In this document: one piece after another, positions 14,175 to 22,662 of the stretch
Layout: the number at the start of each line of letters is the position of its first letter
How positions within the stretch are numbered: position 1 is the first letter of the stretch
NCBI GenBank assembly: GCA_934548045.1
Contig: CAKTEM010000005.1
Coordinates: 82,704-146,703, forward strand
Reading direction: 5' to 3'
DNA length: 64,000 nucleotides
DNA from: an uncultured Faecalibacterium sp.
GTDB taxonomy: Bacteria > Bacillota > Clostridia > Oscillospirales > Ruminococcaceae
Translations under genes and position numbers: made by a program
The notes under the pieces: model-generated
What the model saw: the letters and a program-made list of their open reading frames with translations, nothing else
What the model was told of the DNA's origin: nothing
Databases searched by the model: none

Positions 14175-16041
14175 ATGCCCCGTCAAAGCTGTCGCCGTCC
14201 TCCGGTAGCTCAGCCGCAGTCTCAGCGGAAGAAGAGGGCTGTTCGGTGCTGGCACGGGGAACACCGCGGTAAACGAGGGTCTGCTCAAGGACTTCAGCGC
14301 AGACCGGTGCCGACAGACTACCGCCGGCGGTGGTCCAGCTGTGCGGCTCATCCAGACAGACAAGGCAGAGAAACTGTGGGTCGTCGATGGGCGCAACGGC
14401 CACAAAGCTGGCGATACGGGCCTTTTCGTCGTCGCTGTCCAGCTTCTGGCTGGTGCCGCTCTTTCCGCCGACCCGGTAGCCGGCGATCTGGGCGTTCCGT
14501 CCGCCGCCGTTCAGGACGACCGACTCCATCATGGTGCGCATGGTAAGGCTGGTCTCTTCTTTCAGCACCCGGCGAGTGCAGACCGGCTCGATGTGGTCGA
14601 TGACCTCACCATCCGGTGCAAGGATGTCCGACACGACGTAGGGCTTCATCAGCTTTCCGCCATTGACGACGGCGCAGACCGCCGCCGCCATCTCGAGGTA
14701 AGAGATCTTACTGCTCTGCCCGAAGGCGCAGGATGCCAGCTCGACCGGCCCCATCCGGTCGGCGGTATAGTAAAGGCTCTTTTTCGGTTCGGCAGGCAGG
14801 TCGATGCCGGTAGGAACACGCAGGCCGAACGCGGCAAAGTAGTCGCAGAACGCTTCTTTTCCCAGCCGTGCGCCGATTTGGATGAAACTCTGGTTGCAGG
14901 AGTTTTCGAGTGCCTGCGTGACCGTCTGTGCGCCGTGCCGCTTGTGGTTGGCACAGTGAAACCGCGTTCCGGCAACGGAGATGGATTCGCCGCAGTAGAA
15001 GCTGGAACTCTTTCGGATAACTCCGGCGTCCAGCGCGGCGGCGCAGGTGATGAGCTTGAAGACGCTTCCCGGCTCGTACAGGTCGCTGACGGCCTTGTTC
15101 CGCCACTGGGTCTGCTGGGCGAGTTGTAAAGCGGCGGCCCGGGCTTCTCCCGAAAGCCCATCGACCTGTTCTCGCGCGGCTTTGTCGTAGATGACGCGCG
15201 GCTGGTTCGGGTCGTAGGCCGGTGTGGTGGACATTGCAAGCACCGCGCCGGTGTTGACGTCCATCACGATCCCCACCGCCCGGGCCGCGACGTGATGCTC
15301 TTTCACCGCGTAGCTCAGCGCGTTTTCGAGATAGTGCTGGATGTTCGCGTCGATGGTCAGCCGCAGTCCGTCGCCCTCGGTCGGGAAACGCTCGGTCTCG
15401 TAGCTCTGTTCCAGCGTGTAACCCCACGCGTTCACAGCGGTCAGAACAACGCCGTTTTCCCCGGTCAGCAGGTCGTCGTATCGCAGTTCCAGCCCGGAGA
15501 CGCCGGCGTTGTCCACATTGGTGAACCCGAGGACGGACGCCAGAAATTCCCCCTGTGGATACCAGCGTTTCGAGTCCTGATTGATGCGGATGCCGGTGAT
15601 GCCGTTCTCCTCGCAGAAATCCCGTACCCGGTCGGCCATTTCCCGTTCGACCCGGTAGCGGAGAAGGCAGTCGTTGGAACGCCGGTCGCTGAACTTTTCC
15701 AGCAGTTTAGCTTCGTCCAGTTCCAGAATCTCGGCCAGTCCGTGCGCGGCGAGGGCGAGTTTGTCTTCCGGCATCTCCCGTGGCGAGGCCCGGAGAGTCC
15801 AACAGCTGCTGTTTGCGGCCAGAAGGACACCGTCCGCGCTGTAGATTTTTCCACGGTCAGCCGGAACCACGGTGTCGCGCAGCTGCTGCCCGAGTGCGCG
15901 GTCGGTGTACCAGCCCTCACTGCGCAATTGCAGGAAAAACAGCCGCACCGCCAGCCCGAACGCGACGGCGCAGAAAAGCGCGGTGATGATGCGTGCGCGG
16001 TGTCGGAAGCTCTGTTCCGGCAGAGTGCGGAGTTCAGACAT
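14173..16041 (-). CDS. Class B penicillin-binding protein (FtsI/SpoVD type transpeptidase)
   Basis: This 622-residue DD-transpeptidase cross-links peptidoglycan, most likely at the septum. It has one membrane anchor (about 17-37), a PBP dimer domain and a transpeptidase domain with Ser326 in SVFK, Ser381 in SCN, and Lys527 in KSGTS. It ends shortly after that domain, with no PASTA repeats; the tail is Ser/Glu-rich. The start follows AGGAGGT on the minus strand. It is divergent from an FtsW-like gene 97 bases away; class B PBPs work with SEDS glycosyltransferases, so the two are likely partners. Confidence 0.9.
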   Translation of the reverse strand: MSELRTLPEQSFRHRARIITALFCAVAFGLAVRLFFLQLRSEGWYTDRALGQQLRDTVVPADRGKIYSADGVLLAANSSCWTLRASPREMPEDKLALAAHGLAEILELDEAKLLEKFSDRRSNDCLLRYRVEREMADRVRDFCEENGITGIRINQDSKRWYPQGEFLASVLGFTNVDNAGVSGLELRYDDLLTGENGVVLTAVNAWGYTLEQSYETERFPTEGDGLRLTIDANIQHYLENALSYAVKEHHVAARAVGIVMDVNTGAVLAMSTTPAYDPNQPRVIYDKAAREQVDGLSGEARAAALQLAQQTQWRNKAVSDLYEPGSVFKLITCAAALDAGVIRKSSSFYCGESISVAGTRFHCANHKRHGAQTVTQALENSCNQSFIQIGARLGKEAFCDYFAAFGLRVPTGIDLPAEPKKSLYYTADRMGPVELASCAFGQSSKISYLEMAAAVCAVVNGGKLMKPYVVSDILAPDGEVIDHIEPVCTRRVLKEETSLTMRTMMESVVLNGGGRNAQIAGYRVGGKSGTSQKLDSDDEKARIASFVAVAPIDDPQFLCLVCLDEPHSWTTAGGSLSAPVCAEVLEQTLVYRGVPRASTEQPSSSAETAAELPEDGDSFDGA

Positions 16042-16112
16042 GGCGGCACCTCCTTCGGGTCAATTTTATGTGCTGTTCCGCGCAAAAATGACTGTCAGGA
16101 TGTCCGGGTGCG

Positions 16113-16118
16113 TATAAT
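16113..16118 (+). promoter_or_regulatory. Possible -10 box of the ftsW-like gene
   Basis: A perfect TATAAT lies 21 bases before the start codon at 16139, but I see no good -35 hexamer (GACTGT at the expected distance). Confidence 0.4.
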
Positions 16119-16138
16119 AAGGGGCAGGAGGAATGTCC

Positions 16139-17287
16139 ATGGAACATGCGATGCTTCGCGCCCAGCACACAAAACGCCGCTCCCTCGTCCGCCGCCTGCC
16201 TGCGATGGACCTGCCGTTTCTGGTGCTGGTGCTGACCCTTGTGGGCTTCGGTCTGGTGATGCTGTACAGCGCGTCCAACGCCGTGGCCCTCTACCGGCGC
16301 GGCGACGCCTTTGCCTATCTCCGACCGCAGCTGCTGTATGCCGCGCTGGGGCTGGTCGGCATGTGGCTCGCCAGCCGGGTGGATTACCACATCTTTCATA
16401 AACTGGCCTGGCCGCTGCTGGCACTTTCGCTGATTTTGCTGGTGGCGGTGCTTTTCATGCCCGAGTATAACGGCTGCAAACGCTGGCTCGTCCTGCCCGG
16501 ACTGGGAACGCTTCAGCCCAGTGAGATCGCAAAATTCGCGGTCGTGCTGGTGTTTTCCCACATCATTTCGCTGAATCACGACCGGATGGGGCAGTTTGTG
16601 GTGGGCGTCCTGCCGTTCATGCTGGTGCTGGGCGTCGTGGCGGCTCTGATGCTGCTGGAACCCCATCTCTCCGGTACCCTGCTGATTCTTGGTATCGGGG
16701 CCGTGCTGATGTTCGTCGGCGGCACCGGACTGCGCTGGTTCGTGCTGGCCGGTGTCAGCGGCATTGCGGCCATCAGCGCGGCGGTCGTCATCATGCCCGA
16801 CCTCGTGCCGTATGCGGCCGACCGGCTCAACTCGTGGGTCGACCCCTTCGCCGACCCCTTGGGCGACGGCCACCAGACCATCCAGAGTCTGTATGCCATC
16901 GGTTCCGGCGGCGCGACCGGTCTGGGCTTAGGCAACAGCCGGCAGAAACACCTCTTCGTGCCGGAACCGCAGAACGACTTCATTTTTTCCATCGTCTGCG
17001 AGGAGCTGGGTTTTGTGGGGGCCTGCGTGGTCGTCCTGCTCTTTGTCCTGCTGCTCTGGCGCGGCATCACGCTGGCGGCGCAGGCACCCGACCGGTTCGG
17101 CGCGCTGCTCGTGGTCGGGTTCACGGTTCAAGTCGCGCTGCAGGCCGTGCTGAATGTCGCCGTCGTTACCAACACCATCCCAAACACCGGCATCAGCCTT
17201 CCGTTTTTCTCTTCCGGCGGCACCAGTCTCATGATGCTGCTGGGTGAGATGGGCATCGTCCTCTCGGTCTCCCGGGGCGAGACCTGA
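16139..17287 (+). CDS. ftsW: SEDS-family peptidoglycan glycosyltransferase, FtsW/RodA type
   Basis: SEDS proteins polymerise lipid II into glycan strands together with a class B PBP. The 382-residue product is very hydrophobic with about ten membrane spans. Family motifs are VMLYSASN near the first span, EPHLSGTLLI in the middle, and FVPEPQNDFIFSIVCEELGFVG near residue 280, with SLPFFSSGGTS near the end. An ATG at 16133 is only one base from AGGAGG; the ATG at 16139, seven bases away, is the better start. Placement next to a class B PBP and ftsZ favours FtsW over RodA. Confidence 0.88.
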   Translation: MEHAMLRAQHTKRRSLVRRLPAMDLPFLVLVLTLVGFGLVMLYSASNAVALYRRGDAFAYLRPQLLYAALGLVGMWLASRVDYHIFHKLAWPLLALSLILLVAVLFMPEYNGCKRWLVLPGLGTLQPSEIAKFAVVLVFSHIISLNHDRMGQFVVGVLPFMLVLGVVAALMLLEPHLSGTLLILGIGAVLMFVGGTGLRWFVLAGVSGIAAISAAVVIMPDLVPYAADRLNSWVDPFADPLGDGHQTIQSLYAIGSGGATGLGLGNSRQKHLFVPEPQNDFIFSIVCEELGFVGACVVVLLFVLLLWRGITLAAQAPDRFGALLVVGFTVQVALQAVLNVAVVTNTIPNTGISLPFFSSGGTSLMMLLGEMGIVLSVSRGET

Positions 17288-17384
17288 GAAATAAACCCAC
17301 AAATTCAGTTCTGTCTGTCCGTGGTACATTTTTTGCCCGTTTTGCATAGCCTGAGGTATCTTTTGCGGAATGGGGGCTGCGGAT

Positions 17385-18707
17385 ATGGCAGAGAACACGA
17401 CCTTCATCAAGGTGACAGGCGGTCGGCCGCTGAACGGAGCGGTTCGCATCCCGGCGGCGAAAAACAGCGTGCTGCCGCTCCTTGCAGCAACTCTTCTCTG
17501 TCAAGGCCCGGTGCGCCTGCGCGCGGTGCCGCGCCTGTCCGACGTGGCGTGCAGCCTGTCACTGTTAAGAGGTGCCGGGATGGAGACGCAGTGGCAGAAC
17601 GGCGATGTGCTGGTCTCGGGAACACCCTGCAACAGCACTCTTCTCGGCGAAACAGCGGCACAAATGCGCGCATCCGTCCTCTTCTGCGCGCCGCTGCTGG
17701 CACGGCTGGGCCGGGCGGAGACGGCACTGCCCGGCGGATGCAAAATCGGCGCAAGACCCATCGACCTGCACCTGTCTGGTCTGGCGCAGATGGGCGTCCG
17801 GGAGCTGGATGCAGGCCCCGGTCGGCTGGTGCTGACAGCTCCTTCCGGGTTACATGGAGCGGAGATAACTCTCCGCTTCCCGAGTGTCGGCGCGACCGAA
17901 ACCCTGCTTCTGGCGGCAGTCTGTGCAAACGGAACAACGATTTTGCGCGGAGCGGCGCGAGAACCGGAGATCACAGACCTTGCAGATTTCCTCAACCGGT
18001 GCGGCGGACAGATCAGGGGTGCAGGCAGTTCGGCCATCCAAATCGAGGGCAGACGCACCCTTTCCGGCTGTGTGTTCTCGCCGCTGCCCGACCGGATCTT
18101 TGCCTCGACGCTAGCCTGTGCCGCTGCCACCGCCGGAGGCCGGGTGGAATTGGCCGGTTGTCCGCCCTCTCTCTATGCTCCGGTGCTGGAAATTCTGGAA
18201 CAAATGGGATGCCGGGTCGAACGGGCTGCGGAGGGCGCGCAAATTTCCCGATTTGGACGATTGTACGGTGCAGGAAGGGTGTTCACCGGGGTCTATCCGG
18301 CCCTTGCCACCGATGCCGCTCCGCCTCTTGCGGCGGCAATGCTCTGCGCCGAGGGAGAAAGCAGCATCGAGGACGTGATTTTTGAGCGGAGATTCGTCTG
18401 CGCCGAAGGTTTTTTACGACTGGGCGGAAATGTCTGGGTGGATGGGCGGACGCTTCATCTCCGTCCGGCAAGGGCCGGGAACGGCATCCTGTACGGCGCG
18501 CAGCTGGATGCGCCCGACCTGCGAGGCGGTGCTGCGCTGGTGCTGGCGGCACTGGCGGCACGGGGGACCAGCTTTGTCCGGAATCCGGAGTACATCGACC
18601 GGGGATATGCAGATTTTACGGAGATTTTAGCGTCTCTTGGAGGACGAATTTGCCGGGAAACACGGCCAGAAGTTGCCCGTATGAAAAAAAGACCCTCAAA
18701 AAAGTAA
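17385..18707 (+). CDS. murA: UDP-N-acetylglucosamine 1-carboxyvinyltransferase
   Basis: MurA transfers enolpyruvate from PEP to UDP-GlcNAc, the committed step of peptidoglycan precursor synthesis. The 440-residue product begins FIKVTGGRPLNGAVRIPAAKNSVLPLLAATLL and keeps the catalytic Cys119 in GGCKIGARPIDLH, the residue attacked by fosfomycin. LRGGAALVLAALAA and YIDRGY near the end are also typical. Firmicutes often have two MurA paralogues, so this may be one of two. Start at 17385 rather than 17370 is chosen for the GGGGG run upstream. It lies between ftsW and ftsZ, with no murB, murG or ftsQ. Confidence 0.9.
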   Translation: MAENTTFIKVTGGRPLNGAVRIPAAKNSVLPLLAATLLCQGPVRLRAVPRLSDVACSLSLLRGAGMETQWQNGDVLVSGTPCNSTLLGETAAQMRASVLFCAPLLARLGRAETALPGGCKIGARPIDLHLSGLAQMGVRELDAGPGRLVLTAPSGLHGAEITLRFPSVGATETLLLAAVCANGTTILRGAAREPEITDLADFLNRCGGQIRGAGSSAIQIEGRRTLSGCVFSPLPDRIFASTLACAAATAGGRVELAGCPPSLYAPVLEILEQMGCRVERAAEGAQISRFGRLYGAGRVFTGVYPALATDAAPPLAAAMLCAEGESSIEDVIFERRFVCAEGFLRLGGNVWVDGRTLHLRPARAGNGILYGAQLDAPDLRGGAALVLAALAARGTSFVRNPEYIDRGYADFTEILASLGGRICRETRPEVARMKKRPSKK

Positions 18708-18714
18708 ATTTGTC

Positions 18715-18743
18715 TTGCAATCGGAGCCAAAAGATGATACGAT
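18715..18743 (+). promoter_or_regulatory. Promoter of ftsZ
   Basis: TTGCAA (18715-18720) and TACGAT (18738-18743) are 17 bases apart, about 88 bases before the ftsZ start. Confidence 0.6.
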
Positions 18744-18830
18744 ACAGTTGTATAGTTGTACTATGAGACTATTCTGCGCAAATGGCAATCGGCGCAGGTT
18801 TACGATATCATCCGATGGAGGACAAAAGTT

Positions 18831-20000
18831 ATGGCATTGATGCTCGACGAAGAAATGGACGAAAACGTTACGACGATCAAGGTAATCGGCGTAGGCGGCG
18901 GCGGTGGCAACGCCGTCAACCGCATGGTCAGCGATGGTCTGCAGGGTGTGGAGTTTATCGCAATGAACACCGACCAGCAGGCTCTGGCCAAAAACCACGC
19001 AGCGACCAAAGTGCAGCTGGGCTCCAAACTGACCAAGGGCCGCGGCGCAGGCGCAGACCCGGAGATCGGCCAGCGTGCCGCTGAGGAGAGCAAGGATGAG
19101 ATCGCAAACGCGCTCAAGGGCTCTCAGATGGTCTTTATCACCGCAGGTATGGGCGGCGGCACCGGCACCGGCGCAGCTCCCGTTGTCGCAGAGGTCGCAC
19201 ATGACCTCGGCATCCTGACGGTCGGCATCGTCACCAAGCCCTTTGCTTTTGAGGGCAAGCGCAAGATGGGTCTGGCCGAACAGGGCATCGCAAACCTGCT
19301 GATGCATGTTGACAGTCTCATCGTCATCCCGAACGAGCGCCTGAAGATGATCAGCCAGGAGAAGATCACCCTGATGAACGCTTTCCAGGCTGCCGATAAC
19401 GTTCTGCGTCAGGGCGTCGAGTCCATCTCTGCCCTGATCAATGTTCCGGCATTCATCAACTTGGACTTTGCGGACGTCCGTTCTATCATGAAGGACGCAG
19501 GCTACGCACACATGGGCGTCGGCTCCGCAAAGGGCGCAGGGAAAGCAGAGAACGCAGCAAAGGCTGCTATCTCCTCTCCGCTGCTGGAGACCAGCATCGC
19601 AGGCGCACACGGCGTCATCATCAACATCACTTCCAGCCCCGATATCGGTCTGGAGGATGTCGAGACTGCAGCTGGCCTCATCACCCAGAGCGCACATCCG
19701 GATGCGAACATCATCTGGGGTACTGCGTTCGATGAGAACCTCTCCGATGAGATGCGTGTCACCGTCGTTGCGACCGGTTTCGACAACAAGACCGCTGAGG
19801 GTCTGCGCAACAGCCTGAACAACGCGACCAGCGGTGCGGCATCTGCTCCGTCCGCTGTCTTCAGCGCGGATGTCTCGGCAGCGGCCGCAAAGGCCACGGC
19901 AGCAGCGACTGCTCCTGCGGCAGCAAAGCCGGTCGAAGAAGAGAGCAGCGACAACCGTTATTATGACGAGCTGCTGGCGATCCTGAATAAGCGCAAGTAA
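18831..20000 (+). CDS. ftsZ: Cell division GTPase FtsZ
   Basis: FtsZ is the tubulin homologue that forms the division ring. The 389-residue protein has KVIGVGGGGGNAVNRM at about 17-32, MNTDQQAL, the tubulin signature GGGTGTGAAPV at about 106-116, and the synergy-loop region NVPAFINLDFADV. The Ala-rich linker ends in a tail, DNRYYDELLAILNKRK, that only loosely resembles the usual acidic, Pro- and Phe-containing tail that binds FtsA or SepF. The start at 18831 follows TGGAGGAC and fits the family; the upstream in-frame extension does not. No ftsA is nearby. Confidence 0.96.
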   Translation: MALMLDEEMDENVTTIKVIGVGGGGGNAVNRMVSDGLQGVEFIAMNTDQQALAKNHAATKVQLGSKLTKGRGAGADPEIGQRAAEESKDEIANALKGSQMVFITAGMGGGTGTGAAPVVAEVAHDLGILTVGIVTKPFAFEGKRKMGLAEQGIANLLMHVDSLIVIPNERLKMISQEKITLMNAFQAADNVLRQGVESISALINVPAFINLDFADVRSIMKDAGYAHMGVGSAKGAGKAENAAKAAISSPLLETSIAGAHGVIINITSSPDIGLEDVETAAGLITQSAHPDANIIWGTAFDENLSDEMRVTVVATGFDNKTAEGLRNSLNNATSGAASAPSAVFSADVSAAAAKATAAATAPAAAKPVEEESSDNRYYDELLAILNKRK

Positions 20001-20055
20001 AGAACCATTGCCCGGGAGGGGGCAGGCTTCTTGCGCAGGCGGGAGGAGGCAGACC

Positions 20056-20685
20056 ATGGGTACACAGGATGTGGAAAGCGGCCGTCTTGCGGACAGCGTT
20101 CTGAACTGCATCGAGTCTCTCTGTGCTAGGAACGACATGGAATACCGCCGAGTCCGGCGAGCGTTGAGAAAAGCGGAGGGTGTCAAGATGCAGGAAGGAA
20201 CGGAAACGAACCGTCCGGCAGAAGAGCAGGCCGGGCAGCCGCAGAACATGCAGCTGCCGCAGCAGATCGTCGCACAGCTGGACGCGCTGAACCGCAAGCT
20301 GGCGGCGGCCAATCTGGAGATCCGCCGCTATGAGACCCGGGTCTTCGCCTACGAGCGCGCCGTCTATGCCCTTCGGCAGGAAAACGCAGAGCTGACCGAG
20401 CTGTGCAAGCAGGCGCGGCAGGGCAAGCCCCTTCCGCCCGAACCCCAGCCGCAGGAGCCGGTGCTGGATAAGCCGGGGCTTCCGGTCATCCACTTCACAC
20501 CGCAGGGCGAACAGCTTGCGGATGCTGGACAGTTGGATGCCGAGGAGGAACCCTTCTTCGATGAAGGCCGTCCGCCCAGATCTGGCACCAGGACAAAGCC
20601 GAAACCTCTGCTGGAACCCCGGACCCCTCTGGAACATCTTTCGGTGCAGCTGCTCGCACAGTTTGACCGGATGATGGGTACATAA
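20056..20685 (+). CDS. Unknown coiled-coil protein downstream of ftsZ
   Basis: I do not recognise this 209-residue soluble protein. It has a basic N-terminal part with RVRRALRKAEG, a predicted coiled coil at about 70-120 (LDALNRKLAAANLEIRRYETRVFAYERAVYALRQENAELTEL read in segments), a Pro/Glu-rich middle and a C-terminal helix ending QLLAQFDRMMGT. There is no signal peptide or membrane span. The start follows GGGAGGAGG, 55 bases after ftsZ, with no terminator between them and a strong one right after it. It is therefore probably co-transcribed with ftsZ, and a division-linked role is reasonable but unproven. Confidence 0.7.
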   Translation: MGTQDVESGRLADSVLNCIESLCARNDMEYRRVRRALRKAEGVKMQEGTETNRPAEEQAGQPQNMQLPQQIVAQLDALNRKLAAANLEIRRYETRVFAYERAVYALRQENAELTELCKQARQGKPLPPEPQPQEPVLDKPGLPVIHFTPQGEQLADAGQLDAEEEPFFDEGRPPRSGTRTKPKPLLEPRTPLEHLSVQLLAQFDRMMGT

Positions 20686-20691
20686 AAATCA

Positions 20692-20731
20692 AAAGCCGAT
20701 GTATGGAGTGTTTCCGTACATCGGCTTTTTT
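20692..20731 (+). terminator. Intrinsic terminator of the ftsZ unit
   Basis: AAAAGCCGATGTA pairs with TACATCGGCTTTT, ending in a run of six T. Confidence 0.9.
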
Positions 20732-20735
20732 GCGG

Positions 20736-20764
20736 TTGACAAAAATCCAATCAAGTGATATGTT
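20736..20764 (+). promoter_or_regulatory. Promoter of the DUF3796/XRE unit
   Basis: TTGACA (20736-20741) and TATGTT (20759-20764) are 17 bases apart. The region is overlapped by the direct repeat at 20750-20780. Confidence 0.75.
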
Positions 20765-20780
20765 TATCTCATCAAGTGAC
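20750..20780. promoter_or_regulatory. Direct repeat ATCAAGTGA over the promoter (candidate operator)
   Basis: ATCAAGTGA occurs at 20750-20758 and again at 20771-20779. The copies start 21 bases apart, two turns of the helix, and bracket the -10 box. The second gene of the unit encodes a small XRE-type repressor, which is the obvious candidate to bind here. Confidence 0.5.
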
Positions 20781-20810
20781 AAATAAATCTCTTTTTTGGA
20801 GGATGCCTTT

Positions 20811-21476
20811 ATGAAAAACAGAACAAAACGCGCCGTCGAGCTTGGTATGATGACCGCCCTGCTGGTGGCAGCGTCCGTATGGTATACGGTTCAGTTCAAC
20901 GATTCCCGGTTTCTGGCCCCGATAGACTTGTCGGAATACACCTTCCGTCTGCAGGATCTGCCGATGCTGGCTTCCGGCATCGTGCTGCTTCTCTATCTGG
21001 TTTATCTCTTTGTATTGTGCTTTGGTGCGGCGCAGAAAAAGCAGAACCGGGAAAAAGCGGCAAAGACGACCCGGAAGGTAGACCCGAGATTCGGTTTTCT
21101 GGGTCTGCTGGGCTTCGCAGGCTTTCTGGGTTTCTGGACGTATGGCGTCGATAAGACGATTTTTCCGTTCGTGTTCTTCGTCTTCTTTGGCTTTTTCGGG
21201 TTCTTTTACGAAGGCAGGGTGTCCGATACCTTCATGGATGAACGCTACCTCGAAAACAAACTGCGTGCGCAGGCGGCGGCCAATAAGACCACGGTGGCTC
21301 TCGTATTTCTGGCGACCCTCATTCTGGGGCAGGGGAAGCTGATGGGCAACCTTGAGTATACGCTCATTGCCTTTCTCATCGTCGTGTCGCTCTCCATCGC
21401 GCTGGGTATGTTTCTGAGCGAGTACCTGCTCTACCGCTATGACAGCGACGATGCGTTTGCGGAAAGTGAGGAATGA
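20811..21476 (+). CDS. Multi-span membrane protein of the DUF3796 family
   Basis: This 221-residue protein has about five or six hydrophobic spans. It carries the Phe/Gly-rich segments FGFLGLLGFAGFLGFW (about 88-103) and FFGFFGFFYEGRVSDTFMDERY that I associate with DUF3796 proteins, whose function is unknown. The first spans lie at about 11-28 and 48-73. The start at 20811 follows TTGGAGG. The stop overlaps the start of an XRE regulator (ATGA), the same pairing seen for small membrane-protein/regulator units that respond to envelope stress or antimicrobials, though no such function is shown here. Confidence 0.75.
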   Translation: MKNRTKRAVELGMMTALLVAASVWYTVQFNDSRFLAPIDLSEYTFRLQDLPMLASGIVLLLYLVYLFVLCFGAAQKKQNREKAAKTTRKVDPRFGFLGLLGFAGFLGFWTYGVDKTIFPFVFFVFFGFFGFFYEGRVSDTFMDERYLENKLRAQAAANKTTVALVFLATLILGQGKLMGNLEYTLIAFLIVVSLSIALGMFLSEYLLYRYDSDDAFAESEE

Positions 21477-21688
21477 CTGTGCCGGACTTTGAGTGTCGAT
21501 TGAAGCAGTACCGGCAGCTGAAAAACCTCACGCAGGAACAGCTGGCGGTGCAGGTGGACGTCCGGCGAGAGACTATCATGCGGCTGGAAAAAGCCCAGTA
21601 TAACCCATCCCTGAAACTGGCCGTGGATATCTCCCGTGCCGTGGAAGCCCCCATCGAAGAGATTTTTATTTTTCCTGAAGATTCGTGA
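21473..21688 (+). CDS. Small XRE-family helix-turn-helix regulator
   Basis: This 71-residue protein is a minimal XRE/Cro-type DNA-binding domain: LKQYRQLKNLTQEQLAVQVDV, then RRETIMRLEKAQYNPSLKLAVDISRAV, ending with IEEIFIFPEDS. It matches the YozG-like group of tiny regulators. Its ATG overlaps the TGA of the DUF3796 gene, implying coupled translation. It probably represses the unit through the repeats at 20750-20780. A terminator follows at once. Confidence 0.9.
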   Translation: MTVPDFECRLKQYRQLKNLTQEQLAVQVDVRRETIMRLEKAQYNPSLKLAVDISRAVEAPIEEIFIFPEDS

Positions 21689-21697
21689 TAAAATAAG

Positions 21698-21738
21698 AAA
21701 GCTGACGTTCCGGAGCAGATGCTCGAACGTCAGCTTTT
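21698..21738. terminator. Bidirectional terminator
   Basis: AAGCTGACGTTC pairs with GAACGTCAGCTT, with TTTTTT on the plus side and TTTCTTATTTT on the minus side. It serves the XRE gene and the convergent HD gene. Confidence 0.85.
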
Positions 21739-21758
21739 TTGCATGTTCGGGAAAATTT

Positions 21759-22340
21759 TCATCGGACAGAGCTGGTGCGGTGTTCCATCAGGTAGGTCGC
21801 TTCGAGGTCGGCGATGTGGAGCTTGACGGCCAGAGGATACTTGTCGTAAGCCTCCGAGATGGCGAAACAGCCGCCCCTGGCCGCGTCGTCAAAACCGCCC
21901 ATGTGCCAGCGGATAGCAACGGCCTCTTCGACTTTCAGCTTCATGAACCGCTCGATGAGAAAAACGCTCTTCTCACCGTGGCCGTAGGGGAACAGGTCTT
22001 CGACACTGTACGAAGGCACTTTTTCCCACTGGCCGGTCGTCTCGTTCTTGACATTGCGTGTGCCGAGCCTGTAGTAGTTGGCCTTGCACAGGTCGTGCAG
22101 CAATGCGCAGATGGCGAAACTTTCCTCGCTTTCTCCCTCGGTGAAGAAGCTGTCGTGGAGCGCGTGGTAAACATTCAGGCTGTGCATACACAGTCCGCCC
22201 TCGCACGCGCCGTGGAACCGGGTGGATGCCGGAGCCGAAAAGAAATCGGTCTTTTTGTCCATCCAGTCCAGCAGTTTTTCACTGCCCGGCCGGGTGACGT
22301 GCTGCTGAAAGATCTGGATAAACTCTTCACGGTCGCCCAT
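21759..22340 (-). CDS. HD-domain phosphohydrolase-like protein
   Basis: This 193-residue soluble protein has the HD metal-site pattern: CMHSLNVYHAL (His near 53), ALLHDLCKANYY (His-Asp near 83-84), and downstream His residues in YGHGEKS and IRWHMGG. HD proteins of this size are often nucleotide or nucleic-acid phosphohydrolases; the substrate is unknown. The start lies one base after the stop of the PC4/YdbC-like gene on the minus strand, so the two form an operon. Confidence 0.75.
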   Translation of the reverse strand: MGDREEFIQIFQQHVTRPGSEKLLDWMDKKTDFFSAPASTRFHGACEGGLCMHSLNVYHALHDSFFTEGESEESFAICALLHDLCKANYYRLGTRNVKNETTGQWEKVPSYSVEDLFPYGHGEKSVFLIERFMKLKVEEAVAIRWHMGGFDDAARGGCFAISEAYDKYPLAVKLHIADLEATYLMEHRTSSVR

Positions 22341-22341
22341 C

Positions 22342-22563
22342 TTACAGCTCCATGTCGTCGAGGATGCCCTTCAGGATAGCCAGCTCGTCGTGGCTCAGGG
22401 AGATGCCCTTGCCCATCCGGGTGCCGTCGGGAGACCAGTCGCGGATATCATACTTGGGGTCGCCGTCGTTCCAGCTGATGAGGTTCAGCTGACGCTCCCA
22501 TCCGCGCGGACGCTGAGAGAGGACTGCCAGCTTCTGAACGATTTCGTATTTGATTTCTGCCAT
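22342..22563 (-). CDS. YdbC-like protein with PC4-type single-stranded nucleic-acid-binding fold
   Basis: This 73-residue protein has the pattern of the bacterial PC4/YdbC group: KYEIVQKLAVLSQRPRGWERQLNLISWNDGDPKYDIRDWSPDG in the first half and GKGISLSHDELAILKGILDDM in the second. The family forms dimers that bind single-stranded DNA or RNA; the role in the cell is poorly known. It has a clear promoter at 22597-22625 and is followed by the HD gene. Confidence 0.85.
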   Translation of the reverse strand: MAEIKYEIVQKLAVLSQRPRGWERQLNLISWNDGDPKYDIRDWSPDGTRMGKGISLSHDELAILKGILDDMEL

Positions 22564-22596
22564 AGGTTATTACCTGCCTTTGCTTTGTTTGCTACC

Positions 22597-22625
22597 ATAA
22601 TAAAAGAAGCGAACAAAGATTTCAA
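22597..22625 (-). promoter_or_regulatory. Promoter of the YdbC/HD unit
   Basis: On the minus strand TTGAAA (22620-22625) and TATTAT (22597-22602) are 17 bases apart, about 34 bases before the start codon. Confidence 0.65.
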
Positions 22626-22662
22626 CAGGTAAATTAAAATAATTTGAAAATTCTTCCGTTTC

